A stretch of DNA of 64,000 nt from Typhlomys cinereus (lineage: Eukaryota > Chordata > Mammalia > Rodentia > Platacanthomyidae): the NCBI GenBank assembly GCA_023101885.1, contig JALPQD010000159.1, positions 3,565,994 through 3,629,993 on the forward strand, written 5' to 3'. A model generated the notes under the pieces. It made no database searches. It was not told the DNA's origin and saw only the letters and a program-made list of their open reading frames with translations. The position numbers were made by a program, and so were the translations under genes. Shown here in pieces: positions 11,917-23,274 of the stretch (positions are counted from its first letter, which is position 1; each line of letters begins with the position of its first letter).

Positions 11917-12847
11917 TGTCTGCCTTGAGTACCTAGGGTCTGTGGTTAGTGTTCTAGCAGCAGCAGCAACAGCAATAACTACACAATCAGAGAAAGGAGA
12001 AGCTTCTTTTTCGGTTTGTTGAGGCATTATCTAACCTTTGGAAACACTTTACAATCTGATTTCATTAACACAGACACATGTTGGAAACCTTTAACTTCAA
12101 CCTTAAAATTCACTGATATCAACATATTTTTAATGCTGATTTGAAACCTTACCTTGGAGGGACATTCTCATTTCAATATTTATGGTTTGGTTCTATGCTT
12201 AAATACAGTGGGGAAAAGATAGCCTATTTGCTTCAACAATGATATACATAACCATAGTTCTTTATATTGTAATAATTGTGTAAATATAATGCACTTATGG
12301 TTAACATAGTCCCAAGGTATGTTTGATATTAAGGTGGAATGTGTTCCTTAGTGCAGTTTATTGAAAATTTCTGGCTTAATTTTTATATTGAAAGTGAACG
12401 AATTTTGTCACTGTCAGAACTGCACATAGTAGAAATTAAAAGAGTAGCTTACTCAAGAAATCATTTCAGAGACAGGGAATGTATTTCAAAAATGCATTGA
12501 GAACGTAATTAACTGTTCTGATTTTGAATCTAAGCCAAGAAGTAGAAACTTTGCATTTTTAAATTATCAAGTGTGGAATGGGAGGGTGCACAAACATATG
12601 TATTGTAATTATGTCATGTAATAGACCAATTTTATAAAATAATGCTTCAATTAAATATTATAATTTGGTTTTTTACCCGTAAAGTATCTCCAGGTATTTT
12701 TCGTTTCATATAGGTAAATTTACAGATAGAAGGCATTGAGGTACTTGATAAGGAATGATATAGATAGTTTAGCAGTTGATGCCTCTATATCAGATTCATC
12801 ATGTTTGTGAAAAGTGTCAGACAGCTCTTTGGTGCTATATGAAAATT
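11917..12847 (+). other. Unique intron
   Basis: No repeat or gene recognised. A short CAGCAGCAGCAACAGC run lies near 11957. Confidence 0.5.
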
Positions 12848-12860
12848 AAGATCAATTCTT

Positions 12861-13142
12861 TTTTTATTATTTATTCAATTGTGTGCATATGTGTGTGTGC
12901 ACGTGTTTGTATTGTATGTGTCTGTGTGTAGAATCACGGAAAAATTCAGGAACCACCATGGACTGCTTCCACCTCCTCCTTGTTTACTCTGCCTGGGGAT
13001 TCACAGGCTCCACCCTACCAGGACCAGAAATGCAGGCCGCCCCTGCTTCCACCTGGGGTCTATACATGGGGTGTAGGATCCAAACTCAGGACCTTCCACT
13101 TGCAAGGCAGAGGCTTAACCCCCGAGCCACCTCTCCAGCCCC
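12861..13142 (-). mobile_element. tRNA-derived CA-tailed SINE (young subfamily)
   Basis: Reverse complement of the family: TTTATTCAATTGTGTGCATA tail and TG repeats first, then GGACCTTCCACTTGCAAGGC and CCACCTCTCCAGCCCC at the head. AAGATCAATTCTT (12848-12860) and AAGATCAGTTCTT (13143-13155) are the target duplication, with one difference. Confidence 0.92.
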
Positions 13143-13155
13143 AAGATCAGTTCTT

Positions 13156-13812
13156 TACAAAGCACTTCTGTCACTTTCAGAAGTAGAAACAAGCAATCCA
13201 ATATAAAAGCAGGTACAAATGGTAAACAGGCAAGACAAGGCAGTCTATGATGTGGATATACTTTTTTAAACAAATGCTAATAAGTTCTTCCAAATATGTT
13301 TTATTTAGATATAAAAAATTGTTCGATTAACACACTAGCTATCATATGTGTGTGTGTTAAAACAGTTCTTCATACTCTAGTGGAATTTGCAAGTTGTTTA
13401 TGCTGATAAATATGTGTTTAAAAGGGAGTAGTTAAAGTGATAATTGGAAAGCACTGATTATATGGATCGAGACAAATATCCCTCTGATACCCTGACAATA
13501 GGCATAATGCAGTGAGAACATTCTTATTACTAGGTAGACTTTATTTATGGGGAGTTTTTGTGTGTCAGGTTTCTGAGAAGTCAGGTGAATTTACCCCCTT
13601 TAGAATTCGTTCAGATAGAAAACCTGCATTCAGGTGTACTTTTCTTTGTCGTTGTTTGCAAACATTGAATACTTTTTTTTCTGCAAAGTTATGGAAAAAA
13701 CATTTATGCAAACCCTTCAGTTTTGTTAAAAATGTATATGAACTTGTTTTTAAATTGAATGCCATAATAAGACATGCATTTTTGATGCAGATTTTTAGCA
13801 TGTTAGCAAGAT
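13156..13812 (+). other. Unique intron, possibly conserved
   Basis: High-complexity sequence without repeat signatures (for example GCAAACATTGAATAC and GCATGTTAGCAAGA). I cannot tell conservation from one sequence. It ends at the target site of the inverted L1. Confidence 0.4.
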
Positions 13813-15311
13813 TTCTATGATTTCTTTTTTTATTTATTATTATTTTTTAAACATTTTTATTATAATTTCCGCTCATACAAACTTAGTAGGTACACTGGTT
13901 CCCTCCCTCCCTCCTCCTCCCCCCGGACCCCTCTACTACCCCTCCCCTCACCCCTCCATCCCCATCCCCCAGTGCCTCCCCCCCCCAATCCCTGGAGAAT
14001 CCTTTAATGTGCCTGCCAGTCTCTCCTTTGGGCTTTCCTCTCTGATGACATACAAAGACCCAGTGGCATTCCCCTGAAGCACAAGAACACTACTGTGGCT
14101 GTCAGTACCTTGCCTCCAAGGATCTTGGTGCCTTTAGCCAATGCTAGACTTTGTGGGGTCAATAGTGTGTTGGACATTGAGCAGGACATGAAAAGTCCAA
14201 TTATGATTGCTTCAGCCGTAACTTGTGTAGAGTATCTTGCATATCATCGTTCCTCCTATCCTTGTGCTCTTAACAATCTTACTGCCCCCTCTTCCGCAAA
14301 TTTCCCTGAGCATCAGGATGGGGAGAGATTAGGCTGGCCTAGTACTAGGTGGTTGATATAGAGTCTCTAAAGTTCTGGATTATGGTTTGTTGATTTTCTT
14401 TTGCAGTTTTGCTGCTCCTGCAATGCCCTTCACTCCATCCTGATGGGCACTGGATGTCACCCTCTGGCCAGAGACAGAAAGCTGTTAAACTGGAGTCTTA
14501 GTTATAAGAGCACATTAAAGGGTAGATGTAATACTTATACCAAAATTGGAATCGCAGGGTCATATGGCATTAGGCAATGGGTCATTCACCCATTTGCAAA
14601 TGGTTACGTTTTATCTGCCAGACTATATGCCATTCCCTTCTGGGAGATCATACCTCCTCAGTTGTAAATGATCAGGAACAAAGTCGGTGAACTTAACTAG
14701 ATGTCTCATTACTTTACTTGCAGTCCTTGATGGAGGCCTATTTCTCTGCTGTAACATGGTCCCTCTCTCCTTGTGTCTGGTGTGGCCCTCCTACCCCATC
14801 CCTCCTGTTCATAATCCTTTGCATTACTGTAGGTAATACAGAGATTTTTCTTTGAGTGTCTCAAGATGGGCTGGGTGGGTTTGGTACTAGGAGCCACCTA
14901 TTAGGCAGTACATACAGCACTTAATTTTCTCAGTCTGGGATACTTCACTTAATATAATTGTTTCTAATGACATCCATTTCCCGGCAAATTCCAGTAATTC
15001 ATCATTTTTGATGGCTAAGTAGTACTCCATTGTATAGCTGTACCACATTTTCCTTATCCATTCGTCAACTCTTGGACATTTGGGTTGATTCCATGACTTT
15101 GCTATTGTAAACAGTGATGCTATGAACATGGTCGTGCTTGTGCTATCGAGGTGAATTTTTGCTGTATGTGGGGTCATTCCCAGAAGTGGAATAGCAGGGT
15201 CATATGGCATTTCAATCTTTAATTTCTTTAAGAATCTTCAGATGGCTCACAAGAGTGGTTGTATGAGCTTGCATTCCCAACAGCAATGTAGGAGAGTTCC
15301 CCTTTCTCCAT

Positions 15312-16096
15312 AATGCTGGAGGTATCATCATATCAAACCTTAGTCTACAAATCCATAGTTTTAAAAACAGCCTGGTACTGGCTCCAAAATAGACCCATAG
15401 ATCAAATGAATAAGGGTTGAAGACCCAGATATAAGCCCACAAAATTACAGCCATTTGGTCTTTGACAAAGGGGCCCAAAAAAATCCAATGGAAAAAGAAC
15501 AGTATCTTCAACAAATGGTGCTGGCAAAACTGGATCTCTACATGCAGAAGATTAAAACTGGACCCGTACTTGTCACCATGTAGAAGACTTAATTCCAAAT
15601 GGATCAAGGACCTTGATATAAGGCCAGGGACTATAAAAACTATAGTTGAAAGGATAGGGAACTCCCTCGAGCTGATTGGGCTAGGCCAACATTTCCTAAA
15701 CAGACATCCAATGGCACAGTCACTGCTACCAACTCTCAACAGTTGAGATCTTGGGAAATTAAAGAGCTTTTATTCAGATAAAGAGATTGTAACACGAGCT
15801 CAAAGGCAACACACAGAATGGGAGAAAATCTTCACTAACCACATATCTGATAGAGCTCTACTGTCCAGAGTTCACAAAGAACTTAGAAAACTAAAAACCA
15901 AGGAAACTAATGGCCTAATTAAAAAATGGGCCCTGGAACTTAAAAGAAACTTTACTAGGGATGAAATTAAAATGTCTAACACATATCTTAAAAAATGCTC
16001 CACTTCCTTAGCCATGAGGGAAATGCAAATCAAAACTTCCCTGAGATATCATCTCACCCCGGTTAGGATGGCAAAAATCTGCAATACAAACAATAA
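15312..16096 (+). repeat. Inverted L1 ORF2 segment of the truncated L1
   Basis: This reads in L1-sense on + while the rest of the same insertion is on -. It decays as coding sequence but still shows KGPKKIQWKKNSIFNKWCWQ and IGNSLELIGLGQHFLNRHPM. It corresponds to the reverse complement of 18915-19690 in the neighbouring L1, so the two form a long inverted repeat. Confidence 0.88.
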
Positions 16097-16335
16097 TTTT
16101 TTTTTATTTATTCAATTATGTGTGTATGTGTGTGTGTAGAACCAAGGGCGAATTCAGGAACCAGCATGGACCGCCTCCACCTCCTCCTTGTTTACTCTGC
16201 CATGGGATTCACAAGCTCTGCCCTACCAGACCAGAAACACAGGCCGCCCTGCTTTGGCCCAGCGTCTATATTTCTATACATGGAATCTAGGATCCCAACT
16301 CAGGACCTTAACCTCTGAGCCACCTCTCCAACCCC
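16097..16335 (-). mobile_element. tRNA-derived SINE (young subfamily) at the far end of the inverted L1
   Basis: T-run, TTTATTCAATTATGTGTGTA, then GGAACCAGCATGGACCGCCT, and head CCACCTCTCCAACCCC. Its A-tail side touches the inverted L1 segment. Its head is only 4 bp from the right-hand L1 target duplication. It has no target duplication of its own that I can see. Confidence 0.9.
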
Positions 16336-16898
16336 TGAATTCTATGATTTCTTAAAAAACTTTTGGACTAAGTTTTTCATAAAGTAACAAGACTATACTT
16401 TCAGGGATTATTTGTATAGTTTGATAAAGTAATATAAAACTGAAATATTTAAGTAAATATTTTTCCCCAAAGATTATGTATGTCTTTAATCTGATTGACT
16501 AGATTGCAACCTCAATTGTGTAATAGTACTTTTAAATCTTATAATACTCCTCAAATATGGAAATATATTTTTTTCAATATAGCAATTTCATGAGTTGTGT
16601 TTGACGTATCTTTAATCAAAGTTTAGTGATCCATTTATGAGTCTTTCAGTATCAAATCCTCTATAGGAAATTATTTTTCAGCTCTTCAGTTTGATTGCTT
16701 TCTTCCATGTTAAAACAAATTGTTTAAAATGTCTTTTTGCTTACCTTCATTCTATCATAGTTAGAAGTCATAAGCTCTAGTGTATTCCTCATAGGGAAAA
16801 CTCATCAGATTCTAGTCTTGGCATTCTTATAATTGTGGCTTTCACAAAGATGGTTTTCTGAGAGAAAGAGAATTATGTTATATAAGCATGGAAGTGCC

Positions 16899-17104
16899 GG
16901 GGCTGGAGAAGTGGCTCAGGGGTTAAACCTCTGCCTTACAGGTAGAAGGTCCTGAGTTCGGATCCTAGACGCCGCGTATAAACACCAGGCGGAAGTGGGG
17001 GCGGCCTGCGTTTCTGGTCCTGGTAGGCTGAAACATGTGAATCCTGGGGCAGAGTAAACAAGGAGGTGGAGGCGTCCATGGTGGTTCCCGAATTCACCAG
17101 TGGT

Positions 17105-17146
<42 letters not shown>

Positions 17147-17195
17147 TACATGCACAATTGAATAAATAATAAAAAAGTAACAAAATTAAAAAAAA
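16899..17195 (+). mobile_element. tRNA-derived CA-tailed SINE (young subfamily)
   Basis: Head GGGGCTGGAGAAGTGGCTCA; B box GTCCTGAGTTCGGATCC; GC-rich body with GGCGGCCTGCGTTTCTGG and GGAGGCGTCCATGGTGG; (CA)n at 17107-17143; tail AATTGAATAAATAATAAAAA. ATGGAAGTGCC is duplicated at 16888-16898 and 17196-17206. It sits between the two large L1 insertions. Confidence 0.93.
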
Positions 17196-17402
17196 ATGGA
17201 AGTGCCAAGTATTCTCGGTTTGAGGAATTTAATAAACTATAAATTGTTATACTAAAATACTTATAAGGTTTATGGAGATGACTCTATGGATAAGTTTTTC
17301 TAATTTTCCCTTTGGAAAAAATGACAGTATAAATGTAAAGGAAAAATATTATAAAAATAATATTTTATCAGTTACAACTAAATTTCTCTGGATTCCATGA
17401 TT

Positions 17403-18411
17403 TTTTTTTATATAATACATTTTTTATTGTTATTTCAGCTCATACAAACTTAATAGGTACACCAGTTCCCTCCCTCCCTCCTCCCCCCCCAAACCCCTGC
17501 TCCCCCTCTCCTCACCCCTCCCACCCCATCCCCCGTGCCTCCCGCCCCGATTCCCAGAGTCCTTTCTTGTGCATGCCTGACTCTCCTCTGGGCCCTACTC
17601 TCTGATGATGTACAAGGACCCAGTGGCATTTCCCTGACCCCCTTCCTGTGTTCCCCTTAAGCATAGGAACACTACTGTGGCTGTCAATCCCTTGCCTCCA
17701 AGGATCTTGATGCCTTTAGCAGATGCTAGACTCTGTGAGGTCAGTAGTGTGTTGGACATTGCGCCGGGCATACAATGTCCAATTATGATTGCTTCGGCCC
17801 TAACTTGTGTGGAGTATCTTGCAAATGATTGCTCCTCCCATCCTTTTGCTCTTACACTCTTACCGCCCCCCTCTTCCGCAAATGTCCCTGAGCTTCAGGA
17901 TGGGGAGAGATTAGTCTGGCCTAGTTCTATGTGGTTGATATAGAGTCTCTGAAGTTCTGGATTGTGGGTCGTTGATTTTCTTTTGCAGTTTTGTTGCTCC
18001 TGTAATGCCCTTCACTCCATCGTTATGGGCACTGTATGTCACCCCCTGGCCAGAGACAGAAAGCTGTTAAACTGGAGTCTTATTATAAGAGCACATTCAA
18101 GGGTAGATGTAATACTTATACCCAAAATTGGAATCGCAGGGTCATATGGCATTAGGCAATGGGAGGGGTCAATCACCCATTTGCAAAATGGTTACTTTTT
18201 AATCTGCCGGACTATATGCCATCCCCTTCTGGGGAGTTCATACCTCCTTAGTTGTAAATGATCAGGAACGAATTGTGAACTTAACTAGGTGTCATATTAC
18301 TTTCTTGCAGTCCTTGATGGAGGCCTATTTTCTCTACTGTAACATGGTCACTTCTCTCCTTGTTTCTGGTGTGGACCTCCAACCCCATTCCTCCTGTTCA
18401 TAATCCTTGCA
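17403..18411 (-). other. L1 3' UTR with polypurine tract
   Basis: About 1 kb lies between the ORF2 stop and the tail. It contains a C-rich run on + (17465-17550), that is, a G-rich polypurine tract in L1 sense with GGGAGGGAGGG and more G runs, a common L1 3' UTR feature able to form a G-quadruplex. The segment 18117-18154 is almost the same as an ORF2 segment at 18760-18797 (see findings). Confidence 0.8.
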
Positions 18412-21400
18412 TTACTGTAGGTAATACATAGATTTACCTATGAGTGTCTCAAGATGGGCTGGGTGGGTTTGGTACTTGGAGCCACCTATTAGGCAGTACA
18501 TATGGCGCTTAATTTTCTGGGTTTGGGATACTTCACTTAATATAATTGTTTCTAATGACATCCATTTCCCGGCAAATTCCAGTAATTCATCCTTTTTGAT
18601 AGCTGAGTAGCACTCCATTGTATAGATGTACCACAGTTTCCTTATCCACTCGTCAACTGTTGGACATTTGGGTTGATTCCATGTCTTTGCTATTGTAAAC
18701 AGTGCTTCTATGAACATGGTCGTGCTTGTGCTATCGAGGTGAACCTCTGCTGTATGGGGGTTATACCTAAAAGTGGAATCGCAGGGTATTATGGCATTTC
18801 AATCTTTAATTACTTTAAGAATCTCCAAACGGCTCGCCAGAGTGGCTGTATGAGCCTGCAATCCCACCAGTAATGTAGGAGAGTTCCCTTCTCTCCACTT
18901 CCTCTCCAGCATTTGTTGTTGTTTGTGTTGTTGATTTTTGCCATCCTGACCAGGGTGAGATGATATCTCAGGGAAGTTTTGATTTGCATTTCCCTCATGG
19001 CTAAGGAAGTGGAGCATTTTTTCAGATATTTGTTAGACATTTTAATTTCATCCCTGGTAAAGTTTCTTTTAAGTTCCAGGGTCCATTTTTTAATTGGTCC
19101 ATTAGTTTCCTTGGTGTTTAGTTTTCTAAGTTCTTTGTGCACTCTGGACAGTAGAGCTCTATCAGATATGTGGTTAGTGAAGATTTTCTCCCATTCTGTG
19201 GGTTGTCTTTGAGCTCGTGTGACAATCTCTTTATCTGAACAGAAGCTCTTTAATTTCACAGGATCCCAACTGTTGAGAGTTGGTAGCAGTGACTTTGCCA
19301 TTGGATGTCTGTTTAGGAAATGTTGGCCTAGCCCAATCAGCTCGAGGGAGTTCCCTATCCTTTCAACTATGGTTTTTATAGTCTCTGGCCTTAAGTCAAT
19401 ACATTTGGAATTAAGTCTTGTACATGGTGACATATGGGTCCAGCTTTAATCTTCTGCATGTGGAGATCCATTTTTGCCAGCACCATTTGTTGAAGATGCT
19501 GTTGTTTTTCCATTGGATTCTTTGGGCCCCTTTGTCAAAGACCAAATGGCTGTAATTTTCTGGGCTTATATCTGGGTCTTCAATCCTTATTCATTGATCT
19601 GTGTGTCTATTTTGGAGCCAGTACCAGGCTGTTTTTATAACTATGGATTTGTAGTATAGACTTAGGTTTGGTATGGTAATACCTCCAGCTGTGTTTTTGT
19701 TACTCAGGATTGTTTTTGCTATCCTGGGTCTTTTGTGCCTCCATATGAACTTTGAGATTGTTTGGTCAACTTCTTTAAAGAATTGCTTTGGGATTTTAAT
19801 TGGTATAGCATTGAATTTGTATATTGCCTTTGGTAGGATGGTCATTTTTACAATGTTGATTCTGCCAATCCAGGAATATGGGAGGTCTTTCCACCTTCTG
19901 GTGTCTTCTGCAATTTCTTTCTTTAGGGTTTTAAAGTTTTCATTGTAAAGGTCTTTTACCTGCTTGGTTAGGTTTATACCAAAGTATTTCATTTTTTTAG
20001 GGGCTATAGTGAATGGGATGGTTTCTCTCAGGGCTTTTTCACTTCTTTCATTCTGGGCATAAGAAAGGCCTCTGATTTTTGCACATTTATTTTGTATCCT
20101 GCCACCCTGCTGAACTTCTCAATTAGTTCCAGGAGCTTTCTGGTGGAGTTTTTGGGATCACTCAGGTATAAGATCATGTCATCTGCAAATAGGGATAGTT
20201 TGACTTCTTCCTTGCCGATTTAAATCCCTCTTATGTCCCTTTCTTGTGTTATGGCTTCGGCTAAGACTTCAAGTACAACATTGAATAGAAGTGGTGAGAG
20301 TGGACAGCCTTGTCTAGTTCCTGATCGAAGTGGGAATGCTTCCAATTGTTCCCCATTGAGCATAATCCTTGCTGTGGGCTTGTTGTATACAGCTTTTTTT
20401 TATATTGATAAAGGTTCCTTCCATTCCTACTGTCTCTAGCGTTTTGATCATAAAAGGCTGTTGGATCTTGTCAAAAGCTTTTTCTGCATCTATCGAGAGT
20501 ATCATGTGGTCTTGGACTTTGGACTGGTTTACATGATGAATTACATTTATTGATTTGCGTATGTTGAACCAACCTTGTGTGCGGGGGTGAAGCCTACTTG
20601 GTCCCCGTGAATAATCTTTTTAATATGTTTTTGAATCCTATTTGCTAAAACTTTGTTGAGAATCTTTGCGTCTGTGTTCATAAGAGAGATCAGCCTATAG
20701 TTTTCTTTTTTAAGTGAGTCTTTATTAGGTTTTGGGATTAAAACGATATTAGCTTCATAGAAGGAATTTGGTAGTGTTCTTTCCTTTGCTATTTGATGGA
20801 ACAGTTGAAGGTGTATTGGTATTATTAACTCCTTAAATGTCTGGTAGAACTCTGTGCTGAATCCATCTGGTCCAGGACATTTTTTGGTGGGAAGATTCAA
20901 GATTACTTCCTCAATTTCTTTATATGTTATAGGACTATTTAAATAATTCACAACTTCCTGATTCAATTTAGGTAAGTTGTGTTTACTTAGAAATTCATCC
21001 ATCTCTTTTGTGTTGTCAAACTTCACAGAGTATAAGTTTTTGAAATATGATGTTTTAATTCTCTGGATTTCTTGAGTATCAGTAGTGATAACTCCATGTT
21101 CATTTCTGATTTTGTTAATTCTGGTTTTCTCTCTCCTACTTTTGGTTAATTTAGCTAGGGGTGTATCAATCTTATTGATTTTTTCAAAGAACCAGCTTTT
21201 TGACTGGTTGATTTTTTTCTATCGTTTTTTTAATCTCGATTTCAGATATTTTCCCCTTATTTTGCTAATCTCCTCTCTTCTACTACTTTTGGGATCAGAT
21301 TGCTCTAGTTTCTCTAAAGCTTTAAGCTGCATTGTTAAGTTGTTTATTTCTGATGTTTCCATTTTTTTGACGTGGGCATTAAGAGCTATGAACTTACCTC

Positions 21401-22286
21401 TTAGAACAGCTTTTATTGTGTCCCAGAGATTTTGGTAAGTTGTATTTTCATTATCATTCACTTTCAGGAAATCTTGAATTTCCTTTTCAATTTCTTCCTG
21501 AATCCAGTTCTCATTCAGCATCATATTGTTAAGTTTCCAGGATTTAGTGTATTTTCTCTTGTTTGATGTGTTGTGGATGTCCAGCTTTAGGCCGTGGTGG
21601 TCTGATAGGGCACAGGTTAGAATTTCAACTTTCTTGTATATGTGTAGATTCGTTTTGTGGCCCAATATGTGATCTATTTTGGAGAAAGTTCCGTGTGCTG
21701 CTGAGAAAAATGTGTATTCTTTGGTGCGTGGGTGAAAAGTTCGATAGAGATCTGTAAGGTCCATTTCTTTCAGGGTTTGATTAAGTTCCAAAGTGTCTCT
21801 GTTAAGCTTTTGACCTGTTGATCTAGCCCATGTTGAGAGGGCGGTGTTGAAGTCCCCAAGAATTATCGTTTGGGGGTTGCTTTCTTGCTTTAGACGCTGT
21901 AGGGTTTTCTTAATGAATGTGGAGGGGCCCGTATTGGGTGCATATATGTTCAGTGTTGTGAAGTCTTCCTGGTGAATTGTACCTGTGACTAAAATGTAGT
22001 ATCCATCCGTGTCTCTTATAATTTTCTTTGGTTTGAAGTCCACTTTGTCTGATAACATAATGGCTACCTCTGCCTGTTTTCTGCTTCCATTTGCTTGTAG
22101 AATTGTTGACCAGCCTTTTATTTTTAGAGCGTGCCTATCTTTTGTGGTGAGATGGGTTTCCTGCAGGCAGCAGATTGATGGATTGTGATTTTTAATCCAA
22201 GTTTGTAATCTGTGTCTCTTGATCGGTGAATTAAGTCCATTAACATTTAGTGTTATAATGGAGAGACTATTGTTAATTCCAGACAT
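18412..22286 (-). pseudogene. L1 ORF2 (endonuclease-reverse transcriptase), decayed
   Basis: ORF2p nicks target DNA and reverse-transcribes L1 RNA. The endonuclease domain starts [20 protein letters not shown] at 22286 and keeps the NVNGLN, QETH, GDFNT and SDHHG motifs of the AP-endonuclease family. Its open frame stops at about 21219. The RT domain resumes at 21026 ([18 protein letters not shown]). The catalytic FADD is encoded near 20177-20188 ([10 protein letters not shown]). The C-terminal region ends with FTIAKTWNQPKCP, YTMECYSAIKKDELLEF and ETIILSEVSQ, then a stop near 18412. Several frame changes (near 20.5, 19.5 and 18.75 kb) show it is inactive. The full span, about 1290 codons, matches the usual length. 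Confidence 0.92.
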
Positions 22287-22336
22287 TTATTATGTTTAGT
22301 AGCTTTTATAAGTATATTGCTTCGCTTTTAATGTTG

Positions 22337-23274
22337 TTATATTTGCCTTCTGTTTTCCTGGATATGCCTGTTTTTTTCTTCACGCTTGAGTATCATTTCT
22401 AGTATTTTTTGAAGGCCTGGTTTGGTGGACATGTATGCCTTCAAGTTGTCTTTGTGCTGGAAACTTTTTCTTTCTCCCTGGATCATGACTGATAGTTTTG
22501 CAGGGTAAATCAGCCTGGGTTGACATTTTTGCTCATTCAATACTTGAAGTATGTCTCTCCAAGCTCCTCTTGCTTTTACTGTTTCGACTGAGAAGTCATT
22601 TGTTATTTTAATAGGTTTACCTTTAAAAGTGACTTGTTTTTTCTCCCTTGAAGCTCTCAGCACCAGTTCTTTATCTTGAATGTGGAGTGTTTTAACTATT
22701 ATTTGCCGTGGCGTGCTTCTGTTTTGGTCGTATCTGTTTGGGGTGCGGAATGCCTCTTGGATATGGATGGGCCTCTCTTTTTTTATATGAGGAAAGTTTT
22801 CCTTGATGATCGTTTGAAAAATTTCCTCAGGGGTGGTATTTTGAGATTCTTGCTCTGGTATTCCATGATTACGCATGTTAGGCTTCTTCAGGGTGTCCCA
22901 TATCTCTTGGATATTTCTCTCAAGTATCTTTTTGGCTTTAACAACCTCTTCCATTGAGCTGGTTAGTACTCCCACTTTATCTTCAAGGTCTGAAATTCTG
23001 TTTTCTGCTTTGTTAGTTCTGTTGATAAGACTTCTGTAGAGTTCTGGGTTGAAGATAACTTGACTTGTAGGTCAGTTTTAAACTCTGTTTGAGTCTGTTT
23101 TAACTGCTATATGCCAGTTTTTGTTTCTTGCACTGTTTTTCTCAACTCCTCCAAATGTCTGTTGTGTTCCTCTTCAAAGCAATTGATTCGATTATGTAAT
23201 TCCTCCTGGATTTCCTCTTTCATAGTATTGAACATGGTAATGATCATATTTTGAAAGCCATTATTCTGAGTCAT
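22337..23274 (-). pseudogene. L1 ORF1 (RNA-binding chaperone), frameshifted
   Basis: L1 ORF1p is a trimeric RNA-binding protein that coats L1 RNA. The likely start is the ATG at 23274-23272, opening MTQNNGFQNM. A predicted helical coiled-coil segment rich in Glu and Arg follows. The frame stops near 23107 and resumes in another frame by 22975. From there about 212 codons cover the central RRM-like and C-terminal domains, including VETVKARGAWRDILQVLNEQ and YPAKLSV, typical of L1 ORF1. Total span is about 312 codons with a net one-frame shift, so the copy is broken. An open frame that continues upstream to 23532 reads through the L1 5' junction into flanking DNA and is not part of the protein. 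Confidence 0.88.

Larger units (their letters stand above)
13827..16339 (-). mobile_element. 5'-truncated L1 with inverted 5' segment
   Basis: Positions 13827-15311 match the 3' UTR and ORF2 C-terminus of the 17-23 kb L1 in the same (-) orientation. They include MPYDPAIPLLGMTPH, WNQPKCP and the C-rich strand of the polypurine tract at 13900-13990. At about 15312 the orientation flips: 15312-16096 reads + and matches the adjoining upstream ORF2 part (19690 down to about 18915), with no overlap between the two pieces. This is the classic 'twin priming' inversion. TTCTATGATTTCTT is repeated at 13813-13826 and 16340-16353, bounding the whole insertion. A minus-strand SINE at 16097-16335 lies inside these bounds. 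Confidence 0.9.
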
